Source: Thermocrispum agreste DSM 44070 (lineage in GTDB: Bacteria > Actinomycetota > Actinomycetes > Mycobacteriales > Pseudonocardiaceae). From it: a stretch of 64,000 nt of DNA. The DNA lies in the NCBI RefSeq assembly GCF_000427905.1, contig NZ_ATYX01000007.1, positions 310,001 to 374,000 on the forward strand. The letters run 5' to 3'. Position 1 is the stretch's first letter, and each line of letters opens with the position of its first letter. Below the pieces are notes generated by a model that made no database searches, was not told the DNA's origin, and was given only the letters and a program-made list of their open reading frames with translations. Positions 24,546 through 33,644 of this stretch are shown here, piece by piece. The translations under genes and the position numbers were made by a program.

Positions 24546-27500
24546 TCAGCGGATCGACTCGGCGGGGCTGCGCGGCTTCGGCTCCCGCTCGGCGAGCACC
24601 AGCTGCGGGAGCTGCTCGGCCAGCGCGGCACGCGACTCCAGCCGGAGCGCACGCAGGATCCGCACCACGTGGGCCTGCACGGTACGTCGCGGCAGCAACA
24701 GCTCGGTGGCGATCTCCGGATTGGACTTGCCACGCGAAACCAGTTCGGCGATCCGCCGCTCCACCGGCGACAGCGACTCCCAGCCCGCGCGCGGCCGCGG
24801 CACGCTGTCCACCTGGCCGACGTGCACGTCGTAGGCGGCCAGGCGATCCGCCGCCCGGCGCTGGTCCCACCTGGCGGCCAGCCCGCGGTAGATCTCGACC
24901 GCCTCCCGCAGGCACTCCCTTGCCCGCTCCGGCCTGCCCGCTTCCGCGTGCAACTCGGCCAGGTCCTCCAAGGCCCAGGCCAGCTCGACGACCCGGCCCG
25001 CGGCGCGATGGTGCGTCACCACCGCGCTGCCCGCCTCGGCGTCCCGGTCGATGAGCGCTCGGCACCACTGCAGGGCGGCCGCGGCCCTGGCGGGCACCTT
25101 CTCCCGATCCGCTTCGTACTCGCACGCCGCCAGCGCAGCGCGCGCCGCTTCCTCGTCACCGAGCTGCCGGGCGAGCCGCGCGATGCCCGGCAACCACTGA
25201 TGCCGCAGCATCATCTGCGCGTAGTCGACGTTGAGGATCGGCGAGAGGATGGCCAGCGCCCGCCGCGGCTCGCCTGCCTGTTCGGCCGCCAACGCCTGCG
25301 CCACCAGCAAAAAGTCGACGCTCTCCCGCTCGGAGCGGGTCGTGGGGTCGTGCACCGCGGCGGCGTCCAGGTGGTTGGCCGCGCGCCGCCGGTCGTCCCG
25401 GTGCCCGGCGATCAGCGCCGCCACGCCGTGCAGCAGCAGCGCAGCGGGTCCCGGCTCCCGCAGACCGTAGAACGAGATCTCCGGCCCGTCCTCGATGACC
25501 GTGTCCAGCTCGGCCATCGCCTCGTCCCAGCGGCCTTCCCAGTAGTAGTGCACCGCCGCCGACACCTGCAGTCCGCTGGGCAGCGAGTGCTGCACGGAGA
25601 TCTCGCGCGCCGACCGCAGCGCCTCGCGTGCCTCGGGCAGCCGGTCGAGGTTCTGCAGCGTGAACATCCGGTTGTCCAGCAGATCGAAGTGGATGTCGGC
25701 CAGGTCGGACCGGTCGCGCACCACCTCAAGCGCCCGGTCGACGTGGCGCAGCGCCGCTTCGTGGTCGCGTCGCAGCGAGCAGATCTGCCACAGCGTCTGG
25801 TGCGCGTGTGCCAACAGGTAGGCGTCCCCGGTGCGCTCCGCCGTCGCGCACGCCGCTCGCGCGTCGGCCTCTGCGGCGTCCAAGTCGGACAGATCGCCGC
25901 GCCGGAAGTTCACCAGCAGCGCCAGGTGCCGCGAACGCCAGATGTCCGGCAGCTCCGGGTCGGCCATGGACTCGGCGATGACCTCCTGCGCCAGCGCGGT
26001 CCGCCCGCTGCGATGCAGCATCGCCGCGTACAGCTGGCGCAGCTCGGCGGTCCGCTCCGGTTCGGTGGACAGCTCGATGGCCTGCCGTACCCGTTGCAGC
26101 GTCGTCTCGGGATCGCGCGCCAGGCGGAAGAGCACCTTGGCCAGCGCCTCGCTGAGCAGTTCCCGGTGCCGGGCGTGCAGCGTCGGGATGTCGACCACCC
26201 GCTGCAGCAGGTCGACTGCGATGTGCGGGGTGCTGTGCGCCAGCTCGGCGCTGTTCGCGACCAGCCACTCCCCGACCCAGGCGTCGATCGCGTTCGGGGC
26301 GGCGATCAGCTGCTCGGCCACCCGGCGCACCGGTGCCCCGCCCGCGGCCAGCGCTTCGGCCGCCTGCCGGTGCAACGCCGACCGCATCGCCGCCGGGATG
26401 TCGGCGTAGAGCGCCTGACGCAGCAGCGGGTGCCGGAACCGCAGCTGCAGGCCCGCGTCGACGACGATGTCGGCGGCAACCGCCTCCTCGAAGACCGCGA
26501 CCAGGTCGGCAGGAGTGCGACGGGTCACCGCCGCGACGTCGTCCACGGTGAACTCCGGCCCCAGCAGGGCGGCCATGCGCAACGTGTCGCGGGTGGCTTC
26601 GCTGACGCCGTCCAACGTCCTGCCCATCGCGGCGATCAGCGAGGTCGGCGGCTCGTAGGCCCGCTCGTCCACCTCCGCCACGCCGTCGACCACCTCGATG
26701 GCGCCGCTGCGCAGCAGGCCGTCGACCATCTCCCGCAAGTACAGCGGGTTGCCTTCCGCCCGGGCCGCCAGATCGAGCAGCCCGCGCCCCGGCCGGGCGC
26801 GCACCCGTGCCGCGACCAGCTCCCGGCTCGCCGCCGGGTCGAGCGGCGCCAGCGTCAGCGTGGTGTGGCCGCGGGCGCTGACCCGCTGCCGGAGCTGAAC
26901 CAGATCCGGCCGGTTCGGTGCGGGCCGGGCCGCCCCGACGAGCAGCAGCGGCAGCTGGCGGCTGGCCGCCGACAACCGGTGCCACACCAGTACCGAGGCC
27001 TCGTCGGCCCACTGCATGTCGTCCAGCACCAGCACCTGCGGGGCTTCCGCGCACAGCGTGTCGACCAGGGAGAGCAGGCTGTCCACCGCCGCCAGCATGG
27101 GATCGGCAGCGCCGGTCAGGTCGGTGTGCTGGGTGCCCTGCAACTGCTTGGCCAGCGCCGCACGGCGCGGATCGGGCGAATGCACGTCGATGTCCAGGCA
27201 CTCCAGGACGACCTGCAACGGGAAGCGCTGGGCCAGTTCGTCGGCGACCGCCCAGGACAGCGCGCAGCCGCGTGCTTCGACGTCGGCCAGCGCGGTGCCG
27301 AGCAGTTCCGACTTGCCGATGCCCGCCGCGCCCTCCACCCAGACGGAATGGCCGCGCCCTGCCACCAGCGCGTCGACCTTGGCCCGCAGCAACCTCAGCT
27401 CCTCGTCCCGTCCGAACAACGGAGCGGGCTCACCGGCCGGCTCCGGCGCATCTGCGGCTTCCGTTCGCGGGGAAACCTTCGCGGGCTCGCGGCGGGGCCC

Positions 27501-28271
27501 GGCCAGCTCCGGGTCGCCTGCCAGCATCCTGTCGTTGAGCTCCTGCAAGGCGGGTCCCGGCCGGACACCCAGCTCCTGCTGGAGCACCCGGCGTGCGTCG
27601 TGGAACACCTCCAGCGCCTCGGCCTGCCTGCCGTCGCGATACAGCGCCAGCATCAACAGCGCCCGCAGTGACTCGCGCAGCGGATGGTCGGCCACCAGTG
27701 CGGCCAGCTCGGCGGCCACGTCGGCGTGCTCGCCGACCTCGAGCAGCGCGGCGGCCCGTCGTTCGTGCACGTCGATGCGCCGCTCGAGCAGCCGCTGCCG
27801 CTCCTGCTCGGCGAACGGGCCAGGAACGCCTCCGAACGGCTCCCCGCGCCACAGGCCCAGCGCGGCGGTGTAGGTGTCGGCGGCTTCGCGGTGCGACCCG
27901 GATGCCGCGGCCTGGTCGGCGGCCTGGCGCAGCCGGTCGAACTCGGCCAGGTCCAGCGCACCGGGCGGCAGCCGCAACCGATAGCCGCCCTGGCCCTTCT
28001 CCAACGGTTCACCGGCTGGCGCCAGGCACCGGCGCAGGCCGGACACGTAGGTGTAGACGCTGCCGTCCGCGCTGGCCGGCGCCGCATCGCCCCACACCGC
28101 GTCGATCAGCTCCCGGCGGCTGACCTCCGCACCGGCTCGCGCGGCCAGCGTGGCGAACACCGCCCGCTGTCGGGCGGGCCCCAGCGACAGCTCCACGTCC
28201 CCGGCACGGGCACGAACCGGACCGAGCAAGTCCACCCTCAGCTGGCCGCCCCGTCCGTCACCGCGTGCCAT
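24546..28271 (-). CDS. second giant SARP-AAA-TPR-LuxR hybrid regulator
   Basis: A 1241-residue protein with the same domain order as the gene at 19992: winged helix (residues 10-105), activation domain (107-252), a Pro/Ala linker, ATPase with Walker A GAAGIGKS (314-321) and Walker B QVLVLDDMQWADE, TPR-like repeats and a terminal LuxR helix (LSPVERRIAELVSRGKSNPE ... LPRRTVQAHVVRILRALRLE). The two giants are clear paralogues. The start is the ATG at 28271; a start further upstream has no domain support. It ends 64 bases from the stop of the small LuxR gene, in convergent orientation. Confidence 0.9.
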   Translation of the reverse strand: MARGDGRGGQLRVDLLGPVRARAGDVELSLGPARQRAVFATLAARAGAEVSRRELIDAVWGDAAPASADGSVYTYVSGLRRCLAPAGEPLEKGQGGYRLRLPPGALDLAEFDRLRQAADQAAASGSHREAADTYTAALGLWRGEPFGGVPGPFAEQERQRLLERRIDVHERRAAALLEVGEHADVAAELAALVADHPLRESLRALLMLALYRDGRQAEALEVFHDARRVLQQELGVRPGPALQELNDRMLAGDPELAGPRREPAKVSPRTEAADAPEPAGEPAPLFGRDEELRLLRAKVDALVAGRGHSVWVEGAAGIGKSELLGTALADVEARGCALSWAVADELAQRFPLQVVLECLDIDVHSPDPRRAALAKQLQGTQHTDLTGAADPMLAAVDSLLSLVDTLCAEAPQVLVLDDMQWADEASVLVWHRLSAASRQLPLLLVGAARPAPNRPDLVQLRQRVSARGHTTLTLAPLDPAASRELVAARVRARPGRGLLDLAARAEGNPLYLREMVDGLLRSGAIEVVDGVAEVDERAYEPPTSLIAAMGRTLDGVSEATRDTLRMAALLGPEFTVDDVAAVTRRTPADLVAVFEEAVAADIVVDAGLQLRFRHPLLRQALYADIPAAMRSALHRQAAEALAAGGAPVRRVAEQLIAAPNAIDAWVGEWLVANSAELAHSTPHIAVDLLQRVVDIPTLHARHRELLSEALAKVLFRLARDPETTLQRVRQAIELSTEPERTAELRQLYAAMLHRSGRTALAQEVIAESMADPELPDIWRSRHLALLVNFRRGDLSDLDAAEADARAACATAERTGDAYLLAHAHQTLWQICSLRRDHEAALRHVDRALEVVRDRSDLADIHFDLLDNRMFTLQNLDRLPEAREALRSAREISVQHSLPSGLQVSAAVHYYWEGRWDEAMAELDTVIEDGPEISFYGLREPGPAALLLHGVAALIAGHRDDRRRAANHLDAAAVHDPTTRSERESVDFLLVAQALAAEQAGEPRRALAILSPILNVDYAQMMLRHQWLPGIARLARQLGDEEAARAALAACEYEADREKVPARAAAALQWCRALIDRDAEAGSAVVTHHRAAGRVVELAWALEDLAELHAEAGRPERARECLREAVEIYRGLAARWDQRRAADRLAAYDVHVGQVDSVPRPRAGWESLSPVERRIAELVSRGKSNPEIATELLLPRRTVQAHVVRILRALRLESRAALAEQLPQLVLAEREPKPRSPAESIR

Positions 28272-28493
28272 GCCAGCCCTCCGACAGCCCGCACTTGTCA
28301 ACCCGTCACCGGCACACCATCCGGTGAACATTGGTCCCGGCGTGCCGGAGTGTAGCGGGTGATCACCTCGACGTGACCCGACGAAAGGGTGCAAGAAAGT
28401 GCAAGCTCGATTCGATTCAGTACGGCGCGCCGGGCACCCCGGCCGTCCGGTCCGGCGGCCCGGCGGGAAGCCTGCCTGCTGGCTCGCGGCGGC

Positions 28494-28889
28494 TCAGCCG
28501 ACGGCTCGCCAGCGCATTCGGCAGGAGCCGTCCAGCAGCACCACGTTGCCGTCGTCGGTGACCAGCAGCCACTCCACCGGCTGGCCTGCGGTGCCGCTGG
28601 ACCACACCGGCCAGTCGCCTGCGTCGTAGAGCACCAGGTCCCCGTCCAGCATCAGGGTCAGGCCGCCCGCCGGAATGCCCGCGCTGCCGACCGACCACAC
28701 CGGCTTGCCGGTGCTGTCGGCCAGGAGCAGCTCGCCGTCGTCCCGATGGGTCAGGGTGAACCGGCCCGCCGGGCTGGACAGCGACGACCGGCACAGCCAG
28801 TCGCCCCGCTGCAGGCAGCCCGCGCCGGAGAGCACCTGCTCGCGCCACATCGTCGCGCGGCTTGGCCGCGTCTTCGTCGACGCCGTCAC
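28494..28889 (-). CDS. bulb-type (B-lectin-like) beta-prism domain protein
   Basis: A 131-residue protein starting at a GTG that overlaps the glucanase stop codon by four bases. Residues about 20-125 contain repeated W-S-G/D-G-x-L-V-L-Y elements (GRFTLTHRDDGELLLADSTG, GLTLMLDGDLVLYDAGDWPV, EWLLVTDDGNVVLLDGS) typical of mannose-binding bulb lectins. It has no signal peptide, which is odd for a lectin beside a secreted glucanase. It may be the carbohydrate-binding part of a once-fused enzyme, or be made by frameshifting from the glucanase frame. Confidence 0.65.
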   Translation of the reverse strand: MTASTKTRPSRATMWREQVLSGAGCLQRGDWLCRSSLSSPAGRFTLTHRDDGELLLADSTGKPVWSVGSAGIPAGGLTLMLDGDLVLYDAGDWPVWSSGTAGQPVEWLLVTDDGNVVLLDGSCRMRWRAVG

Positions 28890-29731
28890 GCCGTGACCCG
28901 CACGTAGTCGACCAGCATCCGCTGCGGGAACTGGGTGCTGCCGTCGGGATCGCCCGGCCAGTGCCCGCCGACCGCCACGTTGAGGATGAGGAAGAAGTCG
29001 TGGTCGAACACCCAGCGCCGACCGCCGAGGTCGGCGGGCGTGCGCACCTGGTACACGTGCCCGTCGACGGACCATGCGATGCGGTTCGGTGACCACTCGA
29101 CGGCGAAGACGTGGAAGTCGTCGGCGAACTGCTGACCGTTCGGCAGCGTGTAGGCCGCGCCGATCCCGCCGCCACCGGAGTAGCCGGGTCCGTGGATGGT
29201 GCCGTGCACCGTGGACGGCTCCCTGCCGATGTTCTCCATGATGTCGATCTCGCCGCAGTCCGGCCAGCCGACCTGGCCGAAGTTGTCGCCCAGCAGCCAG
29301 AACGCGGGCCAGATGCCCTGGCCGCGGGGGATCTTGATGCGGGCTTCGAACCGCCCGTAGGTGGTGCGGAACTTGCCCGCGGTGGTCAGCCGGGCCGAGG
29401 TGTATTCGCACCGGCCGTACCAGCACCGGTAGTCCGCCGGGTTTTCCTTGCGCGCGGTGATGACCAAGTTGCCGTTGCCGTCGTGCACGGCGTTGCGGGT
29501 GCTGTCGGTGTAGTACTGCCGTTCCGCGTTGCTGGGGTTGTCGCCGGTGTCGAAGTACCACTTCGACGTGTCCACCGGGGTGCCGGCAGGGGCGTCGAAC
29601 TCGTCGGAGAACACCACGTCGGCGGCCAAGGCGCGCGGCGTCCCGGACGTCACGGTGACCGGCGCGGACACCGTGGCGGTCATGACCAACGAGCTCATCA
29701 CCGCGAGCGCGGAGCGGCCGATCGATTGCAT
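28886..29731 (-). CDS. secreted GH16 endo-beta-glucanase (laminarinase type)
   Basis: A 281-residue enzyme. A signal peptide (MQSIGRSALAVMSSLVMTAT ..., cleavage near LAADV at 37-38) precedes a complete GH16 jelly roll. The catalytic motif EIDIMEN spans 161-167 (Glu161 nucleophile, Asp163, Glu166 acid/base); IWPAFWLLGDN and FLILNVAVGGHWPGDPDGST match bacterial beta-1,3-glucanases. It degrades laminarin-like or fungal cell-wall glucan outside the cell. GGAAGGTGA precedes the ATG. It ends immediately after the jelly roll and overlaps the lectin-like gene. Confidence 0.92.
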   Translation of the reverse strand: MQSIGRSALAVMSSLVMTATVSAPVTVTSGTPRALAADVVFSDEFDAPAGTPVDTSKWYFDTGDNPSNAERQYYTDSTRNAVHDGNGNLVITARKENPADYRCWYGRCEYTSARLTTAGKFRTTYGRFEARIKIPRGQGIWPAFWLLGDNFGQVGWPDCGEIDIMENIGREPSTVHGTIHGPGYSGGGGIGAAYTLPNGQQFADDFHVFAVEWSPNRIAWSVDGHVYQVRTPADLGGRRWVFDHDFFLILNVAVGGHWPGDPDGSTQFPQRMLVDYVRVTA

Positions 29732-29980
29732 GGCGGCGGGTCACCTTCCCGAGGTCGACAGCGCGCAGCGTGATTGTCCAGCCGACGGGTGATCGTCGGC
29801 GCTGGCAGCCTAGCGGTTTGCCTCGAAGGCCCGGCAGGTTTGCCCTCGGTTGCCCCGCGGCATGACCGTGGGCGAGCGCCAGGCCGGAAGCGACTTCGCC
29901 AACGGCCGCCCGCTCCAGCCCGGCCGGAAATGCGGCCACGCGGTCGCATACCCCGCGTTCCACACCCCCCGATCCGGTGG

Positions 29981-30697
29981 TCAGCCGCGGTCGTCACCTT
30001 CCTGCGGATCCCACGCCAGCAGCCGCACTTTGGCCACCGTCCGGACGTGTGTGCGCATGGCCTCGGCCGCCCTGTCCGGGTCGCCCGCCCGGATCGCCTC
30101 CAGGATCGCCCGGTGCTGCGCCATGGACTGGTGCGGCCGCTCCGGCTGGCGCAGCGACTCGTTCCTGCTCTCGGCGATCTGCACCGAGATCGAGCGCATG
30201 AACTCGGCCAGCAGCCCGCTGCGCGCGGCCGCGGTGATCGCCTCGTGGAACCGCCGGTCGCCCTCGATGCCGTAGCCGCCGTCCTCGATCTCGGCCGCCA
30301 TGTGCTCCAGCGCGGCGTCCATCGCGGCCAGGTCCTCGTCGGTGCGCCGCATGGCGGCCAGCTCGGCCAGCTTCGTCTCCAGCGCCTCGCGCGCCTCCAG
30401 CACCTCGGGCAGCCTGCGGCGGCGTGCCATCATCTCGTCCACCGTCTCGACGGCCAGCCGGTCGGCGCGCAGGTAGGTGCCGCCGCCGTGCCGGGACTCG
30501 ACCAGTCCCTGCACCTCCAGCACCACGATGGCCTGCTTGACCGATGCACGGCTGACCCCGAGCCGCTCGGCCAGCTCCCGCTCACCGGGCAGCTTGTCGC
30601 CCGCGCGCAGGCCCGCCTCCTCGACATGCGCCTTGATGCGCTCGATGACCTGCTCGTACAGCCGCAGCCGGTTCACCCGGCTCAGGGCCCCAGACAC
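29981..30697 (-). CDS. GntR-family regulator with FCD domain
   Basis: A 238-residue FadR-type regulator. The winged helix is LYEQVIERIKAHVEEAGLRAG ... KLPGERELAERLGVSRASVKQAIVVLEVQGLVESRHGGGTYL; the C-terminal helical FCD domain (EAREALETKLAELAAMRR, DRRFHEAITAAARS, QHRAILEAIRAGDPDRAAEAM) binds metal and small carboxylates in known members. It is divergent from the malonate carrier and ligase genes, so malonate or malonyl-CoA is a natural effector guess. The GTG at 30697 is supported by AAGGG upstream and by where the helix-turn-helix begins. Confidence 0.88.
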   Translation of the reverse strand: MSGALSRVNRLRLYEQVIERIKAHVEEAGLRAGDKLPGERELAERLGVSRASVKQAIVVLEVQGLVESRHGGGTYLRADRLAVETVDEMMARRRRLPEVLEAREALETKLAELAAMRRTDEDLAAMDAALEHMAAEIEDGGYGIEGDRRFHEAITAAARSGLLAEFMRSISVQIAESRNESLRQPERPHQSMAQHRAILEAIRAGDPDRAAEAMRTHVRTVAKVRLLAWDPQEGDDRG

Positions 30698-30785
30698 CGG
30701 AACTACCCTTCGCTCGTCGATCGGCGCAGCGCGTACCGACGCTCGACCACGGACAAACTGGATAAGCCACTCTACCAATGAGACC

Positions 30786-30842
30786 TTGACAGTGACGCCG
30801 CTCACGAGACAAAGTGGCTCATCCACTAATCCACTCAGCCAC
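30786..30842. promoter_or_regulatory. matC promoter with GntR-type operator
   Basis: TTGACA at 30786-30791 is a consensus -35 box for the plus strand. GTGGCT (30814-30819) and AGCCAC (30837-30842) form an inverted repeat enclosing ATCCACTAATCCACTC. Another AGCCACT half-site lies near 30765. The repeat sits where the -10 box and transcript start would be, as expected for a repressor site. Confidence 0.5.
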
Positions 30843-30873
30843 CAGTCCGTTGGCGACGCCAAGGAGGACGGTC

Positions 30874-32184
30874 GTGTCCGCGGAAATGATCTCGATCCTC
30901 GTCCTCGCCGTGATCTTCGTGCTGGCCACGACGCTGTCGATCAACATGGGCGCGCTCGCCTTCGCGGGCGCCTTCCTGGTCGGCACGCTGGCCGGTGGCC
31001 TGGATTCCGACGGCATCTTCGCCGGCTTCCCCGGCGACATCTTCGTCGTGTTGGTCGGCGTCACGTACCTGTTCGCCATCGCCCGCGCCAATGGCACGAC
31101 CGACTGGCTGGTCGGCGCCGCGGTGCGCCTGGTCGGTGGCCGTATCGCGCTCATCCCGTGGGTGATGTACGTGATCACCGCGGTCCTGACCGCCATCGGC
31201 GCGCTCAGCCCGGCCGCGTGCGCGATCGTCGCCCCGATCGCCCTCGGGTTCGCCGCCCGGTACGACATCAGCCCGCTGCTGATGGGTGCCATGGTGGTGC
31301 ACGGCGCGCAGGGCGGCGGCTTCTCCCCGATCAGCGTCTACGGCTCGATCGTCAACGGCATCGTCGAGCGCAACGACCTGCCCGGCAGCCCGACGGTGCT
31401 GTTCCTGGCGTCGCTGATCATGAACACCGCCATCGCGGCCGTGCTGTACGTGGTGCTCGGTGGCACCAGGCTGCCGCGGCGGGAGCTGGCCAAGGTCGGC
31501 GCCGGTTCGGACGTGCCGTCCGGCGGGTCGGCCGGTTCCGGCGGTGACGGGCAGGACGACCCGCTGCCGCACGAGCGCCGCATCCCGCTGGACGCGCCGA
31601 AGATCGCCACGCTGCTCGGCCTGGTGGCACTGGTGGTCAGCACCCTGGTGTTCGAGCTGGACGCCGGCCTGACCGCGATCACGATCGCCGTGGTGTTGAG
31701 CGTGCTGTGGCCGAACAGCACCAGGAAGGCGGTCAGCGAGATCACCTGGCCGACCGTGCTGCTGATCTGCGGTGTGCTCACCTACGTCGGCGTGCTGCAG
31801 GAGATCGGCACGATCGAGTACGTCGGCAACGCGGTCAGCAACGTCGGCATCCCGCTGCTGGCGGCCGTGCTGTTGTGCTACATCGGCGGCATCGTCTCGG
31901 CGTTCGCCTCGTCGGTCGGGCTGATGGGCGCGCTGATCCCGCTCGCCCTGCCGTTCCTGGCGCAAGGCACCATCGGCCCCATCGGCATGGTGGCCGCGAT
32001 CGCCGTCGCGTCGACCATGGTGGACGTCAGCCCGTTCTCCACCAACGGCGCGCTGGTGCTCGCCAACGCCAAGAACGTCGACCGTGACCGCTTCTTCAAA
32101 CAGTTGATGGGCTACGGCGCGATCGTCGTCGCGGTGGCGCCGCTGGCCGCTTGGCTGGTTCTCGTCGTCCCCGGCTGGGGCTAG
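30874..32184 (+). CDS. matC: dicarboxylate (malonate) carrier, MatC-like
   Basis: A 436-residue membrane protein with about twelve hydrophobic segments. It belongs to the ion-transporter superfamily branch containing MatC/CitMHS/SLC13-type carriers: GIFAGFPGDIFVVLVGVTYL, ALSPAACAIVAPIALGFA, VHGAQGGGFSPISVYGSIV and STMVDVSPFSTNGALVLANA. The last two are the paired hairpin motifs of this fold. A hydrophilic loop (PSGGSAGSGGDGQDDPLPHE) separates the halves. The GTG start at 30874 has GGAGG eight bases before it. The malonyl-CoA ligase immediately downstream makes malonate the likely substrate. Confidence 0.8.
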   Translation: MSAEMISILVLAVIFVLATTLSINMGALAFAGAFLVGTLAGGLDSDGIFAGFPGDIFVVLVGVTYLFAIARANGTTDWLVGAAVRLVGGRIALIPWVMYVITAVLTAIGALSPAACAIVAPIALGFAARYDISPLLMGAMVVHGAQGGGFSPISVYGSIVNGIVERNDLPGSPTVLFLASLIMNTAIAAVLYVVLGGTRLPRRELAKVGAGSDVPSGGSAGSGGDGQDDPLPHERRIPLDAPKIATLLGLVALVVSTLVFELDAGLTAITIAVVLSVLWPNSTRKAVSEITWPTVLLICGVLTYVGVLQEIGTIEYVGNAVSNVGIPLLAAVLLCYIGGIVSAFASSVGLMGALIPLALPFLAQGTIGPIGMVAAIAVASTMVDVSPFSTNGALVLANAKNVDRDRFFKQLMGYGAIVVAVAPLAAWLVLVVPGWG

Positions 32185-32195
32185 GAGGAATGTGC

Positions 32196-33644
32196 ATGAC
32201 CACGCACCTGCTACCCGATTTGGCCGACGTCTCCCGTCGCGGTGACCGCGTTGCCCTGCGGTTCGGCGACACGGCGTTGACCTACCGGGAGCTCGCCGCC
32301 GTCGCCGCCGGCACGGCGAGCCGGCTGGCCGGACTGCGCCGTGTGGCGGTCTGGGCCACTCCCACGGCCGAGACGTGCGCCGCGGTGGTCGCCGCGCTCG
32401 CCGCGGGCGTGGCGGTGGTGCCGATCAACCCCAAGATCGGCAAGCGGGAAATGTCGCACATCGTCGGCGACGCCGAGCCGGACCGGGTGCTGGCCGCTCC
32501 CGGTGCCGAGCTCCCGGGCGAGCTGGCCGGCCTGCCGCGCATCGACGTGACGCTGACCCCGCCCGCGCAGCCGGGTCCGTGGCCTGCCGAGCCGCCTGCC
32601 TCCACTCCCGCGTTCATCGTCTACACCTCGGGGACGACCGGCCCGCCGAAGGGTGTGGTGCTGCCCCGGCGCGCCCTCACCTCGAACCTGGACGCGCTGG
32701 CCGAGGTGTGGGAGTGGACGGCGGACGACGTGCTGGTGCACGGGTTGCCGCTGTTCCACGTGCACGGGCTGATCCTCGGCGTGGTCGGCCCGCTGCGGCG
32801 TGGCTGCACCCTGCACCACGTCGGGAAATTCTCCACCGAGGCGGTCGCGGCCGAGCTGGCCGGTGACGCCACCATGCTGTTCGGCGTCCCGACCATGTAC
32901 CACCGGCTGGCCGAGGACTGCGCCGCCGACCGGGAGATGGCCGAGGCGATCGGGCGGGCCCGGCTGCTGGTGTCCGGCTCGGCCGCCCTGCCCGCCACCG
33001 AGCACCAGCGCATCGAGCAACTCACCGGACAGCGGGTCATCGAGCGCTACGGGATGACCGAGACGCTGATGAACTGCAGCGTCCGGTTCTCCGGCGACCG
33101 CCGTCCCGGCACGGTCGGGCTGCCGTTGCCGGGTGTCGACCTCCGCCTGGTCGACGACGACGGCAACCCCATCCCGGAGCAGGACACCGACGCCGTCGGC
33201 GAGATCGAGGTGCGGGGCCCGAACCTGTTCCTCGGCTACCTCAACCGGCCGGACGCCACGGCGGAGGCCATGCACGACGGGTGGTTCCGCACCGGGGACA
33301 TGGCCAGGCGCGACCCGGACGGCTACGTCCGCATCGTCGGCAGGCGTGCCACCGACCTGATCAAGAGCGGCGGGTACAAGATCGGCGCGGGCGAGATCGA
33401 GAACGTGCTGCTCGACCACCCGCAGGTCGCCGAGGTCGCGGTGACCGGGGAGCCGGATCCCGACCTGGGCGAGCGCATCGTCGCCTGGGTGGTGGCCAGG
33501 GACGAGCGGCCGAGCGCCGACGAGCTCATCGCCCACGTGGCCGAGCAGCTCGCCGCCCACAAGCGCCCGCGCGAGGTGCGCTTCCTGTCCGCGCTCCCCC
33601 GCAACGACATGGGCAAGGTGATGAAGCGTGCGCTCCGTGCTTGA
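32196..33644 (+). CDS. matB: malonyl-CoA synthetase, MatB-like
   Basis: A 482-residue AMP-forming ligase. The phosphate loop is VYTSGTTGPPKGVVL; the adenylate motifs YGMTE and WFRTGDMA are intact and the acyl-transfer lysine lies in RNDMGKVMKR near the C-terminus. The length is short for the superfamily but normal for MatB, and HGLPLFHVHGL and ERYGMTETLMN resemble it closely. It converts malonate, CoA and ATP to malonyl-CoA. GGAGGAA precedes the ATG; it follows matC by 11 bases and overlaps the next gene. Confidence 0.85.
   Translation: MTTHLLPDLADVSRRGDRVALRFGDTALTYRELAAVAAGTASRLAGLRRVAVWATPTAETCAAVVAALAAGVAVVPINPKIGKREMSHIVGDAEPDRVLAAPGAELPGELAGLPRIDVTLTPPAQPGPWPAEPPASTPAFIVYTSGTTGPPKGVVLPRRALTSNLDALAEVWEWTADDVLVHGLPLFHVHGLILGVVGPLRRGCTLHHVGKFSTEAVAAELAGDATMLFGVPTMYHRLAEDCAADREMAEAIGRARLLVSGSAALPATEHQRIEQLTGQRVIERYGMTETLMNCSVRFSGDRRPGTVGLPLPGVDLRLVDDDGNPIPEQDTDAVGEIEVRGPNLFLGYLNRPDATAEAMHDGWFRTGDMARRDPDGYVRIVGRRATDLIKSGGYKIGAGEIENVLLDHPQVAEVAVTGEPDPDLGERIVAWVVARDERPSADELIAHVAEQLAAHKRPREVRFLSALPRNDMGKVMKRALRA

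Noticed and set aside
19992-28271. Antibiotic biosynthetic gene cluster signalled by SARP genes
   Set aside because: No polyketide, peptide, terpene or tailoring genes lie nearby; SARP-like proteins alone do not define a cluster.
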